The notes: a model not told the origin generated them from the letters alone. DNA of 64,000 nt from Spirochaetaceae bacterium (GCA_017416145.1 JAFQDD010000002.1:27981-91980); one strand, 5' to 3'. Shown: positions 1 through 8,984, counted from the first letter of the stretch. Numbers and translations: made by a program.

Positions 1-358
1 TTGTTGTTCCAGATGTAGTTGCATACATCATTGGTTTTCCAGGGAAAAGAATATTTTCTTCTCCGTTTTTGTGACGTTCAATTGAAGGTCGCAAGTCTTC
101 GTAATCTGATACTGGCTGATATTTTTGCCATAACTCAACTAATTCTTCAAAATTCTTAGCTTCTAAAATTTTTGAATAATTATGAGCTTTTCCCCATTCT
201 GTATCCTTGGCATATTCTAGAATACCACGTAAAGTTTTTTCAGAAGAATTTGCACAGTTTTTTGCTGCTTTATCAAGTTTTGCCTTTTGAATTTTTCCAA
301 CAGTACCTAACAAAAATGCAATTTTTCTGTGTCCTTTAATCTTTTTTTTCTTTGCCAT
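1..358 (-). CDS. GH3 auxin-responsive-promoter family protein, N-terminal part (runs off the window)
   Basis: An open frame starts with ATG at 358 (preceded by AAGGAAAA) and stays open for 119 codons to the window edge. The start reads MAKKKKIKGHRKIAFLLG. The last visible residues, MYATTSGTT, match the Ser/Thr-Gly-rich ATP-binding motif of the GH3 branch of acyl-adenylate-forming enzymes. Known family members adenylate a carboxylic acid and some conjugate it to an amino acid; bacterial substrates are mostly unknown. The gene follows the TPR-NHL gene by 18 bp on the same strand, so it is probably the last gene of the galactokinase-like operon. The C-terminal domain cannot be seen, so activity is inferred from the motif and the N-terminal resemblance only. 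Confidence 0.75.
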   Translation of the reverse strand, partial: MAKKKKIKGHRKIAFLLGTVGKIQKAKLDKAAKNCANSSEKTLRGILEYAKDTEWGKAHNYSKILEAKNFEELVELWQKYQPVSDYEDLRPSIERHKNGEENILFPGKPMMYATTSGTT

Positions 359-376
359 AAACTTTTCCTTTAACTT

Positions 377-2392
377 TTAGTTCAATGGTGCATAATATCC
401 TGTTTCTGCACGTCCCGAACGATTTAATAAATATGCTTCAACTTCCACCGATAAAAAATCTCTACCAAAATTAGTTGGCAAAGATGATGTATAAGTAAAA
501 GTATATAACCCAGATGATATATCCAAAATATCACTTATAATTGACGTAATTCCTTCTGGACGATAAATATAATATGAAAATCCCTTAGAATTTTCAACTA
601 GAAAATTTATCTCAGAAGAAGCACTTGTATTTTCAAGATTTATTGTAGAAAATGATATTTCGTTATTATTCATATAATTAGACAATTCAGTCAAAGAATA
701 ATTTTTTAAACTAGAATTTGATTTTCCGTTGGACAAATAGATAATTCCTCGTTTTAGTTCTCCGTTTACAAGTTCATTACAAGCTAAACGTATAGCTAAA
801 TCTGTGGAATTTTTATCAGAATAATTTGATTTTAGTTTTGAAATTTGGAAATTTGTAACATCAGAAGGATTTGCTACTAGCTCGATTGCAGGAATTGCTC
901 CATCTGAAATCACACGTAAAGTGCCTTTGCCATTCATAGCAGCAGCAATCTCTTTTATAGCTTGAGTAACTTCGTCTTCATACTGTTTCATAGATGTATT
1001 TCTATCAACAATGATTGTAATGTCACACACATCATTTTCTGTGGCAGTTCCAGTTAATTTTTGGTTTGTTACGTTGTATTTATTTTCTGTTATTAAGAAA
1101 TTTACGTCTTTTAACCCCACAACAGGTTCTCTTCGACGATTTTCAACTTTTACTTCCAAAGCAACTTGTGGAAAATTATCTGCATTAACTCGAACAATTT
1201 CTACATATAATCCGCCGATTAACTCTGACATTCTTGAGAGCACATAAACTTGATTGCCTTGAAAATCCGTAGCAATTAAATTGCTATTCTCGTCTAAATC
1301 TGCTGACACCAATCTTGAAGGACTATTTCCAGCATTTGCAATTTCTGTAATTTCCCCAGATTCAACATTTACGCCAAAAATTTTGTTTGAATCAGTTACT
1401 ATAAGATAATCACCTACAACAGAAATTGATTCTGGTTTCGCAAAACTTTTATCTTGAAGCAGCATTTCTATGTAATTTCCAGAATTATCATATCGATAAA
1501 TATTTCCAATTACACTATCCACCACATAAACATAATCATCCACGATGGCAATTCCAGTTGGAGATACAAAATCCCCAAAATCAAATAAAGGATTTCCATT
1601 ATTATCAAAAACACAAATTCTACCATTTCCGTAATCTGTAACGAAAATGTTATCGTTGGAATCCATAGCAAGATATTGAGGACCTAAAAATTGACCTAAA
1701 CCTCTTCCCTTTTCTCCAAAGGATGAAATATAGTCTCCATTTTCATTTAAAACTGTAATTCTATCTCCATTAAACTCTGTAACTAAAATCCGATTATCAG
1801 AAGTCTTTTCAATATCCATAGGACCGTCAAAACCATTTATGGGTCCACGTTTTCTGTCAATAATTGTTCCATTTACATCGAATTTTATAAGTTCATTGGT
1901 ACTGTATGCCGAAACCCAAAACGACCCGTCATTACAAGACAAAATCCCAGCAGGTTGACCGAAAAATACATTTTCAGAGTTAGAACCGAAAAAATCTCCA
2001 GCTTCCACATATCGCTCCTCAATAGTAAAATCATTTTCCATTGAGCGACGACCACGTATAATTTCCAAAGTATTTTGGAGAAGTTGTCCACCATAACCAA
2101 GTTCTAAAGCGAACTGCCATTGTTGCAAGGCTGCACTTTCTAAACCGGCTCTGTAGTAGGATTTTCCAAGCCAATCTAAAATCAGTCCTTCTTCTGGCAA
2201 ATAAGACAAGGCTTTTTCAAACTGAAGAATGGCATCGTTAAAAGAACCACGATAAAATGCTTGAACACCTCGGCGAAATTCTTCCTCTGCATAACCAATA
2301 TCTTGCCCTGTCTGCCCAAATATTGAAAAAGAAAATGTTATGAAAAAAAGTGATATAAAAAAATATTTTAGAACTGATTTCTTGCTTTTCAT
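377..2392 (-). CDS. Exported protein with TPR, NHL-type beta-propeller and VWA-like regions
   Basis: I chose ATG 2392; an in-frame GTG at 2407 also exists, but the ATG is followed at once by a clear signal peptide (MKSKKSVLKYFFISLFFITF, cut near FGQ). Residues of about 30-100 form two TPR-like units. About 135-385 hold NHL-like blades with repeated patterns such as FDNNGNPLFDFGDF and FVTDYGNGRICVF, typical of a beta-propeller. The last 260 residues resemble a von Willebrand A fold, with a degenerate MIDAS-like IIVDRNTSMK. The protein probably works in the periplasm or at the cell surface as a binding scaffold. It lies 27 bp after the TPR gene in a minus-strand operon. The partner and exact role are unknown; no catalytic motif is visible. 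Confidence 0.8.
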   Translation of the reverse strand: MKSKKSVLKYFFISLFFITFSFSIFGQTGQDIGYAEEEFRRGVQAFYRGSFNDAILQFEKALSYLPEEGLILDWLGKSYYRAGLESAALQQWQFALELGYGGQLLQNTLEIIRGRRSMENDFTIEERYVEAGDFFGSNSENVFFGQPAGILSCNDGSFWVSAYSTNELIKFDVNGTIIDRKRGPINGFDGPMDIEKTSDNRILVTEFNGDRITVLNENGDYISSFGEKGRGLGQFLGPQYLAMDSNDNIFVTDYGNGRICVFDNNGNPLFDFGDFVSPTGIAIVDDYVYVVDSVIGNIYRYDNSGNYIEMLLQDKSFAKPESISVVGDYLIVTDSNKIFGVNVESGEITEIANAGNSPSRLVSADLDENSNLIATDFQGNQVYVLSRMSELIGGLYVEIVRVNADNFPQVALEVKVENRRREPVVGLKDVNFLITENKYNVTNQKLTGTATENDVCDITIIVDRNTSMKQYEDEVTQAIKEIAAAMNGKGTLRVISDGAIPAIELVANPSDVTNFQISKLKSNYSDKNSTDLAIRLACNELVNGELKRGIIYLSNGKSNSSLKNYSLTELSNYMNNNEISFSTINLENTSASSEINFLVENSKGFSYYIYRPEGITSIISDILDISSGLYTFTYTSSLPTNFGRDFLSVEVEAYLLNRSGRAETGYYAPLN

Positions 2393-2419
2393 TAAATTAT
2401 CTACCACTACAATTAAAAA

Positions 2420-3112
2420 TTATCTTAATAGTTTATTTTCTGATTCTAAAAGAGTTATAGCTGAAAAATGTTCTGCTATTTCTGGACTCTTTGAATCTTT
2501 ATCTCTCGCTCGTTTTATGTAATTTTTGGCTTCCTTATACAAACCAAGTTTATAATAAACCCACCCAAGAGAATCCAAAAATGCTGGATTATCAGGATGA
2601 ATGTCTACTGCTTTTTTGCATAAACTTAATGCTCGAGTTAAATCCTTATCCAAACAGGCTAAAACATATCCTAAACCATTTAACGCAGTTGCATTTTCAG
2701 GATTGCTCTCCAAAACTTTTTCGTATAATTCAACAGATTCCTCTTGTTTTCCTTGAATCCAAGCTGTATAAGCCAAAGCTCCCAAAACCTCTGGAGTTTG
2801 ATATCCGTTTTCTTTTAGTTTTTGGAGTTCATAATCTGCAAGACGAGGTCTATCAGTTTTTGTGTAAATAACCGCAAGAGTCATTCTACATTGATAAACA
2901 CGCTGAGAATCTTGTCCAGCTGTAACAACTTGTTCCAGATATAACAAAGCTTCATCATAGCGTTTTAGTCGAGCGTAAGAAAGTCCAACATAATACGCCA
3001 AATCAATGTTATTTACGTTCTCCTCTGCTGGAATAGACAAAAACACAGCCAAAGCATCTTTGTAATTCCGCATTTTGTATAATGTTATACCTTCATTAAA
3101 TGCTTCAGACAC
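2420..3112 (-). CDS. Tetratricopeptide-repeat protein
   Basis: This 230-residue protein starts at GTG 3112 with AAGGGG just upstream. It is made almost entirely of TPR units: visible helix pairs include YYVGLSYARLKRYDEALLYL near residue 40 and FLDSLGWVYYKLGLYKEAKN near residue 175, each with the usual G-Y-A-P pattern. It has no signal peptide or membrane segment, so it is probably a cytoplasmic protein-protein interaction module. It sits 11 bp after the galactokinase-like gene and 27 bp before the exported TPR-NHL gene, so the three are likely co-transcribed. TPR repeats alone do not identify the partner. Confidence 0.85.
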   Translation of the reverse strand: MSEAFNEGITLYKMRNYKDALAVFLSIPAEENVNNIDLAYYVGLSYARLKRYDEALLYLEQVVTAGQDSQRVYQCRMTLAVIYTKTDRPRLADYELQKLKENGYQTPEVLGALAYTAWIQGKQEESVELYEKVLESNPENATALNGLGYVLACLDKDLTRALSLCKKAVDIHPDNPAFLDSLGWVYYKLGLYKEAKNYIKRARDKDSKSPEIAEHFSAITLLESENKLLR

Positions 3113-3123
3113 AAAAAATCCCC

Positions 3124-4296
3124 TTAAAAATCATTTATGATTTTAGCCCCACCACTAGGTTTCACTTCGTAATAACTAGGCTTAAACCCAAAGATTTTTT
3201 CATATTCCCCTAATTTTTGTATATATTTATCTATATCACAAGTTTTCAAAATAGTATAGGTACATCGCCCAAAACCTTTTCCAGTAATTCGAGAACAAGC
3301 ACCTGTTATCCCTTCTTTCAAAGAAGAATCCAATTCCAACACTCTTTTTGTTAGCCAATCAATTTCAGGACAAGAAATATTGTATAAATCTCTCATTCCC
3401 TCGTGGGATTTGTTTACGGCTCGAGCAAATTGCGAAATATTTGATGATTTTAATCCTGCAACAGCTTCCATAATCAATTTATGTTCTTTTATCAAACAGG
3501 ATAATCTTCTGCGAGTATCCTCTGTAACAACTGAAAACACATCGTTAATTTCTGTAGGTGATTCTTCATAAATCCAATATCCATTTTTTTGACGCTTTAA
3601 CTCTGCCATCAAAAGGAAATTTTCCGCAGTTCTAACAGTTTCTTCTGACCAAACAGAAATTCGCGGAACTTTTGCATCTGTCAACAAAATCGTATAATCT
3701 GGAAAATCAAATGGGATTGGTGTATGAGTGTTTTTTAAGTGATCGGTAAGCAAACAAGATTTTTCTTCGGCAAAAAGACAAGTATAAATATCCGCAAGAT
3801 AATTTCCTACTTTTAGGAAAAATTTGTTACCTCTCTCGATAGCTTGTAGCAAAACGTTTTCTGTACAATTTGGATAAAACAAGGCTTTTATCATTAAAGC
3901 TGTAGCAACTTTTATCGCTGTAGTAATTCCAAAACCACTATTTGGCGGTACATCAGTCCATAAAGTAATATTCAAACCTTTACAAGGGAAACCACATTCT
4001 GTAAAACCTACGATAATTGCCTTTAGAATGTTTGCCCATTTATCTTCTTTGCGAAATTTACAAGTTGTAACATTGGCTTTTCGCTTGTCATTAATTTGAG
4101 GATAATAAAATTTTAGAGAAGAGTCATTTCTAACACTAGCAGCTATGTAAACAGGAATATCTGCTGCCATAGAAAGAGTTTTATCTTTAAAATACCAAGT
4201 ATGCTCTCCAATCAAATGAAAACGCCCTGGTGCCATAACAACCACATCAGGTTTTTCTGAATATTCTTGAATGTGAGCTTGAACAACTTGTTCCAT
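3124..4296 (-). CDS. Divergent galactokinase-like GHMP kinase
   Basis: At 390 residues it has galactokinase length and order. The N-terminal substrate motif reads GRFHLIGEHTWYF, where galactokinases normally have GEHTDY. The phosphate-binding loop of motif 2 reads PPNSGFGITTA instead of the usual PxGxGLSSSA. The region matching the catalytic Asp of the MDQxAS segment is LADIYTCLF, so that Asp is kept. The C-terminal motif 3 is present as TGKGFGRCTYTI. The overall fold is therefore clear, but the loss of the sugar-contacting Asp and the rewritten ATP loop make galactose doubtful as substrate. A GGAGA-like Shine-Dalgarno precedes ATG 4296. It heads an operon with two TPR genes and a GH3 gene, not with galE or galT. 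Confidence 0.75.
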   Translation of the reverse strand: MEQVVQAHIQEYSEKPDVVVMAPGRFHLIGEHTWYFKDKTLSMAADIPVYIAASVRNDSSLKFYYPQINDKRKANVTTCKFRKEDKWANILKAIIVGFTECGFPCKGLNITLWTDVPPNSGFGITTAIKVATALMIKALFYPNCTENVLLQAIERGNKFFLKVGNYLADIYTCLFAEEKSCLLTDHLKNTHTPIPFDFPDYTILLTDAKVPRISVWSEETVRTAENFLLMAELKRQKNGYWIYEESPTEINDVFSVVTEDTRRRLSCLIKEHKLIMEAVAGLKSSNISQFARAVNKSHEGMRDLYNISCPEIDWLTKRVLELDSSLKEGITGACSRITGKGFGRCTYTILKTCDIDKYIQKLGEYEKIFGFKPSYYEVKPSGGAKIINDF

Positions 4297-4376
4297 TTCT
4301 ACTATTTTCTCCGACTTTTCTTTTTCTTGAAAATGATTTTAATCCCAAAAGGTTACATTTTTTCAAAAAAACAATA

Positions 4377-4406
4377 TTGATTATTTGAAACAAATTCACT
4401 TATGAT
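4377..4406 (+). promoter_or_regulatory. Candidate lnt promoter, nearly leaderless
   Basis: TTGATT at 4377-4382 and TATGAT at 4401-4406 are separated by 18 bp. Only 9 nt lie between the -10 box and ATG 4416, and there is no Shine-Dalgarno in them. The transcript would have at most a few nucleotides of leader. Confidence 0.5.
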
Positions 4407-4415
4407 GATAACACA

Positions 4416-6035
4416 ATGAAAGGATTTTTACAAATTTTTTTTTATACAGTTTTATCAGCCTGTTTATTGGCACTAGGTATTCCAAATGAATTTTTCCATT
4501 TTGGCTCACCATTTATTGGTTTATTTTCACTAGCTCCCTTATATCTTGCTTTTAACGCTTGTCCAAATTACAAAAAAGCTGGAACAATTGGAGCCTTGCA
4601 TTTTTCCTTAGTTCACATATTATCAAGCTTTTGGTTAGCTAATTTTAAAGGTTTTGCAATTTTTACTTTGGGGGCATCTGCAGCAGCTTATTTTGTTGCT
4701 GGATATGTATTTGGACTTGTTTTATATCTTCCATTTTCCAATAAAAAAAACAAATTAACTTCTCCTTATCAGGATAAATATTACTTTCCAACTAGAATTT
4801 TATACTTTGCTTGTATTTGGACAATTCATGAATGGTATAAATCTGTTGGATTTTTAGCTTATCCTTGGGGAACTGTACTAATGTCCGCCTACAAATGGAA
4901 ATTATTAACTCAAATTGTTTCTATAACTGGAACTTTTGGATTAAGTTTCCTATTCAGCCTTTTTTCAGCAGTAATTGGGGAAGGTATCATTATTCTAAAG
5001 GAATATCCAAAACGGACTTTTTCTGGGTACAACTGGACTGTAGCTTTTTGTATGGTAATATTTGGTCTTTCCACAGTTTATGGCGTTTTCACTTATACAA
5101 AAACTCGAACCCCAATTAAAACTTTTGACGCTGTTTTAGTACAACAAAACTCTGATTCTTGGGAAGAAGGTGGTCAAGACAATTCTATCTTAAAAGCTCA
5201 AAACCTTACAGAAGCGGCTGTAATGGATTTTTATCAAAAAACCGATACAAAACCCGATATCGTACTTTGGAACGAAGCTATACTCACCTACGCCCTTCCA
5301 GATTCCTATTTATATTATAACGCATACCCAAGAGAAAACCCTCTTGTGAAATCCATTAGAAAATTAAACATTCCTCACTTAATTGGAGGTCCAATTCTTG
5401 TAAATGAAGAAGAAAACCTTTTTTCCAATTCTGTAATTTTTTTTGAAAAAAATGGTGATATGGGAAAATGGTACGGAAAAATTCATCTTGTACCTTTTGC
5501 AGAAGCTATTCCTTATGCGGATAATCCCCTTGTAAAAAAACTTATGGATGCTATGGTGGGATTTTCATCTGGTTGGACACCTGGAAAAGAATTAACATTG
5601 TTTCAGTTAGAAAACAAACAAGGACAAAATATCAATTTTTCAACTCCAATTTGTTTTGAAGATGCTTTTGCAGATTTATGCCGACTACATTTTTTGAATG
5701 GAAGTGAAGTTTTTGTCAATTTAACAAATGATTCTTGGTCATTAACTAAATCTGCTGAATATCAACACTTTGTAATTGCTTCTTATCGTGCCATAGAATG
5801 TAGAACAACTTTAGTTCGAAGCACTAATTCTGGATTTTCCGTTGTTGTTGACCCAGCTGGAAATATTTTAGATTCTATGCCTCTTTTTGAGTCAGTTTCA
5901 AAAACTATGACAATTCCAGTCTATGAAAGGATTTATACTCCATACGTAATTACAGGTGACATTATTCAATATTTTGCAATATTTTTTGCATTGCTTGTAA
6001 TTTTTAGATTTAAAATTTTTCAAAAAAATTCTTAA
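4416..6035 (+). CDS. lnt: Apolipoprotein N-acyltransferase
   Basis: This inner-membrane enzyme adds the third acyl chain to the N-terminal Cys of diacylglyceryl lipoproteins. The first 230 residues are a bundle of hydrophobic helices; the rest is a nitrilase-type domain exposed to the periplasm. The Glu-Lys-Cys triad is visible: E287 in IVLWNEA, K355 in YGKIHLVPF and C413 in PICFED. A final membrane helix closes the protein (near ITGDIIQYFAIFFALLVIF). Its 539 residues fit the family. It is monocistronic here, divergent from the galactokinase-like operon. The many lipoproteins in this window would be its substrates. Confidence 0.93.
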   Translation: MKGFLQIFFYTVLSACLLALGIPNEFFHFGSPFIGLFSLAPLYLAFNACPNYKKAGTIGALHFSLVHILSSFWLANFKGFAIFTLGASAAAYFVAGYVFGLVLYLPFSNKKNKLTSPYQDKYYFPTRILYFACIWTIHEWYKSVGFLAYPWGTVLMSAYKWKLLTQIVSITGTFGLSFLFSLFSAVIGEGIIILKEYPKRTFSGYNWTVAFCMVIFGLSTVYGVFTYTKTRTPIKTFDAVLVQQNSDSWEEGGQDNSILKAQNLTEAAVMDFYQKTDTKPDIVLWNEAILTYALPDSYLYYNAYPRENPLVKSIRKLNIPHLIGGPILVNEEENLFSNSVIFFEKNGDMGKWYGKIHLVPFAEAIPYADNPLVKKLMDAMVGFSSGWTPGKELTLFQLENKQGQNINFSTPICFEDAFADLCRLHFLNGSEVFVNLTNDSWSLTKSAEYQHFVIASYRAIECRTTLVRSTNSGFSVVVDPAGNILDSMPLFESVSKTMTIPVYERIYTPYVITGDIIQYFAIFFALLVIFRFKIFQKNS

Positions 6036-6120
6036 AAATTTTTTTATGGTTAATTTCAAATTTTATAAGATGTTAATAATCTAAACAAAAAATTCTTTGA
6101 GTTTTCCACAAGTTTTACAC

Positions 6121-6173
6121 TTGAACAATATATATTTAGTGTTGTAAGATAATATCAACACAAATTAAACACT
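6121..6173 (+). promoter_or_regulatory. nrdR-nrdD promoter with NrdR boxes
   Basis: TTGAAC (6121-6126) and TAAGAT (6145-6150) are 18 bp apart. Between them, 6127-6142 ends in TTTAGTGT and matches the NrdR box at 12 of 16 positions, so bound repressor would cover the promoter core. A second, weaker half-site lies 31 bp on (ACACAAAT from 6158), and another ACACTAAATA starts at 6169. NrdR boxes normally come in pairs about 31-32 bp apart. This implies that nrdR represses itself. Confidence 0.65.
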
Positions 6174-6194
6174 AAATACGAAGGAAAAAGTAAT

Positions 6195-6659
6195 ATGCGT
6201 TGTCCTTATTGTGGGAGTATGGATGACAAGGTTTTAGAGTCTAGAACCATGGCCAACGGGGAAAGCATTCGTAGAAGACGGGAATGCATTTCTTGTGGTT
6301 ATCGCTTCACCAGTTACGAACACATCGAAGAAAAACCATTTATGGTTGTAAAACGTGACGGAAGACGGCAGCCTTTTGACAGAAACAAACTTGCAAAAGG
6401 AATTGAACGAGCCCTAGAAAAACGTCCGATTTCGACCACATCCTTAGAAAATATTGTAAATGAAATTGAAGACCAAGCTATAATGAAAGGTAAAACCAAT
6501 AGAGAAATATCTACAGAAGAGCTTGGGGATTTAGTTCTAGAAAAACTTAACTTTGTTGATAAAGTTGCTTATATTAGGTTTGCAAGTGTTTATCGACATT
6601 TTGAGAATCTAGACGAATTTATAAAAGAAGTTAACAAATTGGGGGAAAGTAATGAGTAA
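6195..6659 (+). CDS. nrdR: Transcriptional repressor NrdR
   Basis: NrdR senses dATP/ATP and represses ribonucleotide reductase genes. The 154-residue protein has the N-terminal zinc ribbon (CPYC at residues 3-6, CISC about 30 residues later) followed by the RRRECISCGYRFTSYE segment that is nearly invariant in the family. It is followed by an ATP-cone from about residue 49 (VVKRDGRRQPFDRNKLAKGI). AAGGAA precedes the ATG. It overlaps nrdD by 8 nt, so the two are translationally coupled. NrdR boxes occur at its own promoter and again before the second half of the reductase at 8883-8930. Confidence 0.96.
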   Translation: MRCPYCGSMDDKVLESRTMANGESIRRRRECISCGYRFTSYEHIEEKPFMVVKRDGRRQPFDRNKLAKGIERALEKRPISTTSLENIVNEIEDQAIMKGKTNREISTEELGDLVLEKLNFVDKVAYIRFASVYRHFENLDEFIKEVNKLGESNE

Positions 6660-8754
6660 CCAGCAATTTTTTCCAGAATGGAGCAATTTTTTGGGATCTA
6701 ACAACGATTCTAGTGCAAGACAATTTTTGAAATCTGTTGTAAAACGCTCTGGAGAAGTTGAAGATTATGACAGAACCAAGATTTTTACAGCAATTGGAAA
6801 AGCTATTGAAGCTGTAGAAAAATATCAAAATCCAGATAAGGCTGAACTATTAACCAATGCTGTAGAAGAAAAACTACGGATTTTTATGGCAGGTCGCCAC
6901 GAACATTCAATCCCTGCAATTGAAGAAATTCAAGATGTTGTTGAATCAGTTCTTATCGAGCAAAAAGAAGTTGCTGTTGCAAAAGCATATATTTTGTATC
7001 GTGCAAAGCATGATGCAATTCGTGATGCAAAAAATCTTATGCTTGACATTAACGCCACAATGGACGGCTATCTTGGTCAATCTGACTGGCGTGTAAACGA
7101 AAATGCAAACGTAAACTATTCTCTTGGTGGTTTGATTCTTCACAACTCAGGAACAATTACAGCTAACTATTGGCTAAAAAATATTTACTCAAAAGAAGTT
7201 GCAGAAGCTCACAAAACAGCTGCATTCCACTTGCACGATCTTTCTATGTTCAGTGGATATTGTGCTGGTTGGTCAATTAGACAACTTGTGGCAGAAGGTC
7301 TTGGTGGGGTTACAGACAAAATCACATCAACTCCAGCAACACACCTTTCCACATTGGTAAACCAAATTGTAAACTTCTTGGGAATTATGCAAAACGAATG
7401 GGCTGGAGCTCAAGCTTTCAGTTCTTTTGATACATATCTTGCTCCATTTATCAGAAAAGACAATCTTGATGAAAAGCAAGTTCGTCAATGTATTCAAAGT
7501 TTTATCTACGGTGTAAATACTCCAAGCCGCTGGGGTTCTCAAGCTCCATTTACAAACATCACATTAGACTGGGTTTGTCCAGATGACTTGAAAAACAAAC
7601 CAGCTGTTGTTGGTGGAAAAGAAATGGATTTCACTTATGGCGACTGTCAAAAAGAAATGGATATGATTAACAAAGCCTTCATCGAACTTATGATTGAAGG
7701 TGATGCTGCCGGTCGTGGTTTTGCTTACCCTATTCCAACTTACAACATTACAAAAGATTTTGATTGGAACAGTGAAAATGCAAAATTATTGTTTACAATG
7801 ACAGCTCAATATGGAACACCAAACTTCCAAAACTTTGTAAACTCAGACCTAAATCCAAGTGATGTTCGCTCAATGTGTTGTCGTCTACAATTAGACAAAC
7901 GTGAACTTCGTCGCCGTGGTGGTGGTTTATTCGGTGCAGACGAATTTACAGGTTCTTTAGGTGTTGTTACCATCAACCTTCCACAAATTGGATATCTAAC
8001 AAAAACAGAACAACAATTTTTTGCTCGTTTAGATTATCTAATGGAACTTGCAAAAGAAAGTTTGTGCACAAAACGAAAAGTTATTCAAAAATTACTTGAT
8101 GGTGGACTTTTCCCTTACACAAGAAGATATTTATCAACATTAAATAATCACTTTAACACAATTGGTTTGTGTGGAATGAATGAATGTTGTCTAAACTTCT
8201 TAAGTGTTGATATTACAACTCAAAAAGGAAAAGAATTTGCAGAAAAAGTGCTTTCTTACATGAGAAAACGCTTAGCAGATTACCAAGAAGAAACAGGTGA
8301 ATTGTTCAATCTGGAAGCAACTCCTGCAGAAAGTACATCTTATCGTTTAGCACGACACGATAAAGAACAATATCCAGATATCATTACTTCTGGAACAAAA
8401 GAACCATTTTATACAAACTCAAGTCAGTTACCAGTTGACTACACTACAGATGTTTTTGAAGCTCTTGATCACCAAGAATCTCTACAAACAAAATACACAG
8501 GCGGTACAATGTTCCACGTGTATATGGGCGAAGCAATTAAAGATTGGGAAACATGTCGCGATTTAGTAAAATCTATTGCCTCAACTTACAGAATTCCATT
8601 CTTTACAATTTCACCAACCTATTCAATATGTCCAGTTCATGGTTATATTAATGGTGAACACTTTACTTGTCCAAAATGTAAAGCAGAAATTGAACAAGAA
8701 CTAAAACATCGTCTTGCAGAACTAGAAGCCGAAAAAGCTTCCCTTCTAGCATAA
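6652..8754 (+). CDS. nrdD: Anaerobic ribonucleoside-triphosphate reductase, large part lacking the glycyl-radical domain
   Basis: Class III RNR makes dNTPs without oxygen. Visible in order: an ATP-cone (about residues 28-118), the barrel with C204 in SGYCAGWSIRQL, the CCRL segment, and the finger-loop cysteines C512/C513 in GMNECCLNF. Near the C-terminus is the zinc site: CPVHGY from C660 and CPKC at C673-C676. In ordinary NrdD the RVxGY glycyl-radical motif follows that zinc site directly. Here the chain instead ends in a 24-residue charged helix (about EIEQELKHRLAELEAEKASL) and then a stop. The radical motif is found in the next gene, 8985-9524. The enzyme must be completed in trans, presumably through that helix. 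Not a sequencing frameshift: 230 bp with its own promoter separates the two parts. Confidence 0.93.
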   Translation: MSNQQFFPEWSNFLGSNNDSSARQFLKSVVKRSGEVEDYDRTKIFTAIGKAIEAVEKYQNPDKAELLTNAVEEKLRIFMAGRHEHSIPAIEEIQDVVESVLIEQKEVAVAKAYILYRAKHDAIRDAKNLMLDINATMDGYLGQSDWRVNENANVNYSLGGLILHNSGTITANYWLKNIYSKEVAEAHKTAAFHLHDLSMFSGYCAGWSIRQLVAEGLGGVTDKITSTPATHLSTLVNQIVNFLGIMQNEWAGAQAFSSFDTYLAPFIRKDNLDEKQVRQCIQSFIYGVNTPSRWGSQAPFTNITLDWVCPDDLKNKPAVVGGKEMDFTYGDCQKEMDMINKAFIELMIEGDAAGRGFAYPIPTYNITKDFDWNSENAKLLFTMTAQYGTPNFQNFVNSDLNPSDVRSMCCRLQLDKRELRRRGGGLFGADEFTGSLGVVTINLPQIGYLTKTEQQFFARLDYLMELAKESLCTKRKVIQKLLDGGLFPYTRRYLSTLNNHFNTIGLCGMNECCLNFLSVDITTQKGKEFAEKVLSYMRKRLADYQEETGELFNLEATPAESTSYRLARHDKEQYPDIITSGTKEPFYTNSSQLPVDYTTDVFEALDHQESLQTKYTGGTMFHVYMGEAIKDWETCRDLVKSIASTYRIPFFTISPTYSICPVHGYINGEHFTCPKCKAEIEQELKHRLAELEAEKASLLA

Positions 8755-8817
8755 CTATAAAAACTAAAATTGTCTTAAATTTTTGCAAGAAAAACAAAGT
8801 TTTTTTCTATATTTTTC

Positions 8818-8877
8818 GTGAGAAAAACATAGTTTTTCTCACCGGTTTTTGAAAAAACTAAAGTTTTTTCAAAAACC
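8818..8877 (+). terminator. Two tandem perfect hairpins between the two halves of the reductase
   Basis: 8818-8828 pairs with 8832-8842 (11 bp, 3-nt loop). 8844-8859 pairs with 8862-8877 (16 bp, 2-nt loop). Both stems are rich in A and T runs. They lie after nrdD and before the second NrdR-controlled promoter, so they could end or attenuate the nrdR-nrdD transcript, or protect its 3' end. Confidence 0.6.
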
Positions 8878-8882
8878 AGACG

Positions 8883-8933
8883 ACACTATATCTAGTGTTA
8901 ATCATTGACAAATCACACTAAATATAGTAAATT
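8883..8933 (+). promoter_or_regulatory. Paired NrdR boxes and sigma-70-type promoter
   Basis: Box 1 at 8883-8898 (ACACTATATCTAGTGT) is essentially the NrdR consensus. Box 2 at 8915-8930 (ACACTAAATATAGTAA) starts 32 bp later, the usual spacing. TTGACA at 8905-8910 and TAAATT at 8928-8933 are 17 bp apart, so box 2 lies across the spacer and -10. This gives the radical-domain/redoxin gene and the activase their own NrdR-regulated transcript. Confidence 0.85.
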
Positions 8934-8984
8934 ATGACTATAAACTAAATGGTGTACATTAACTATAAACGGGAGGAAAGATAA

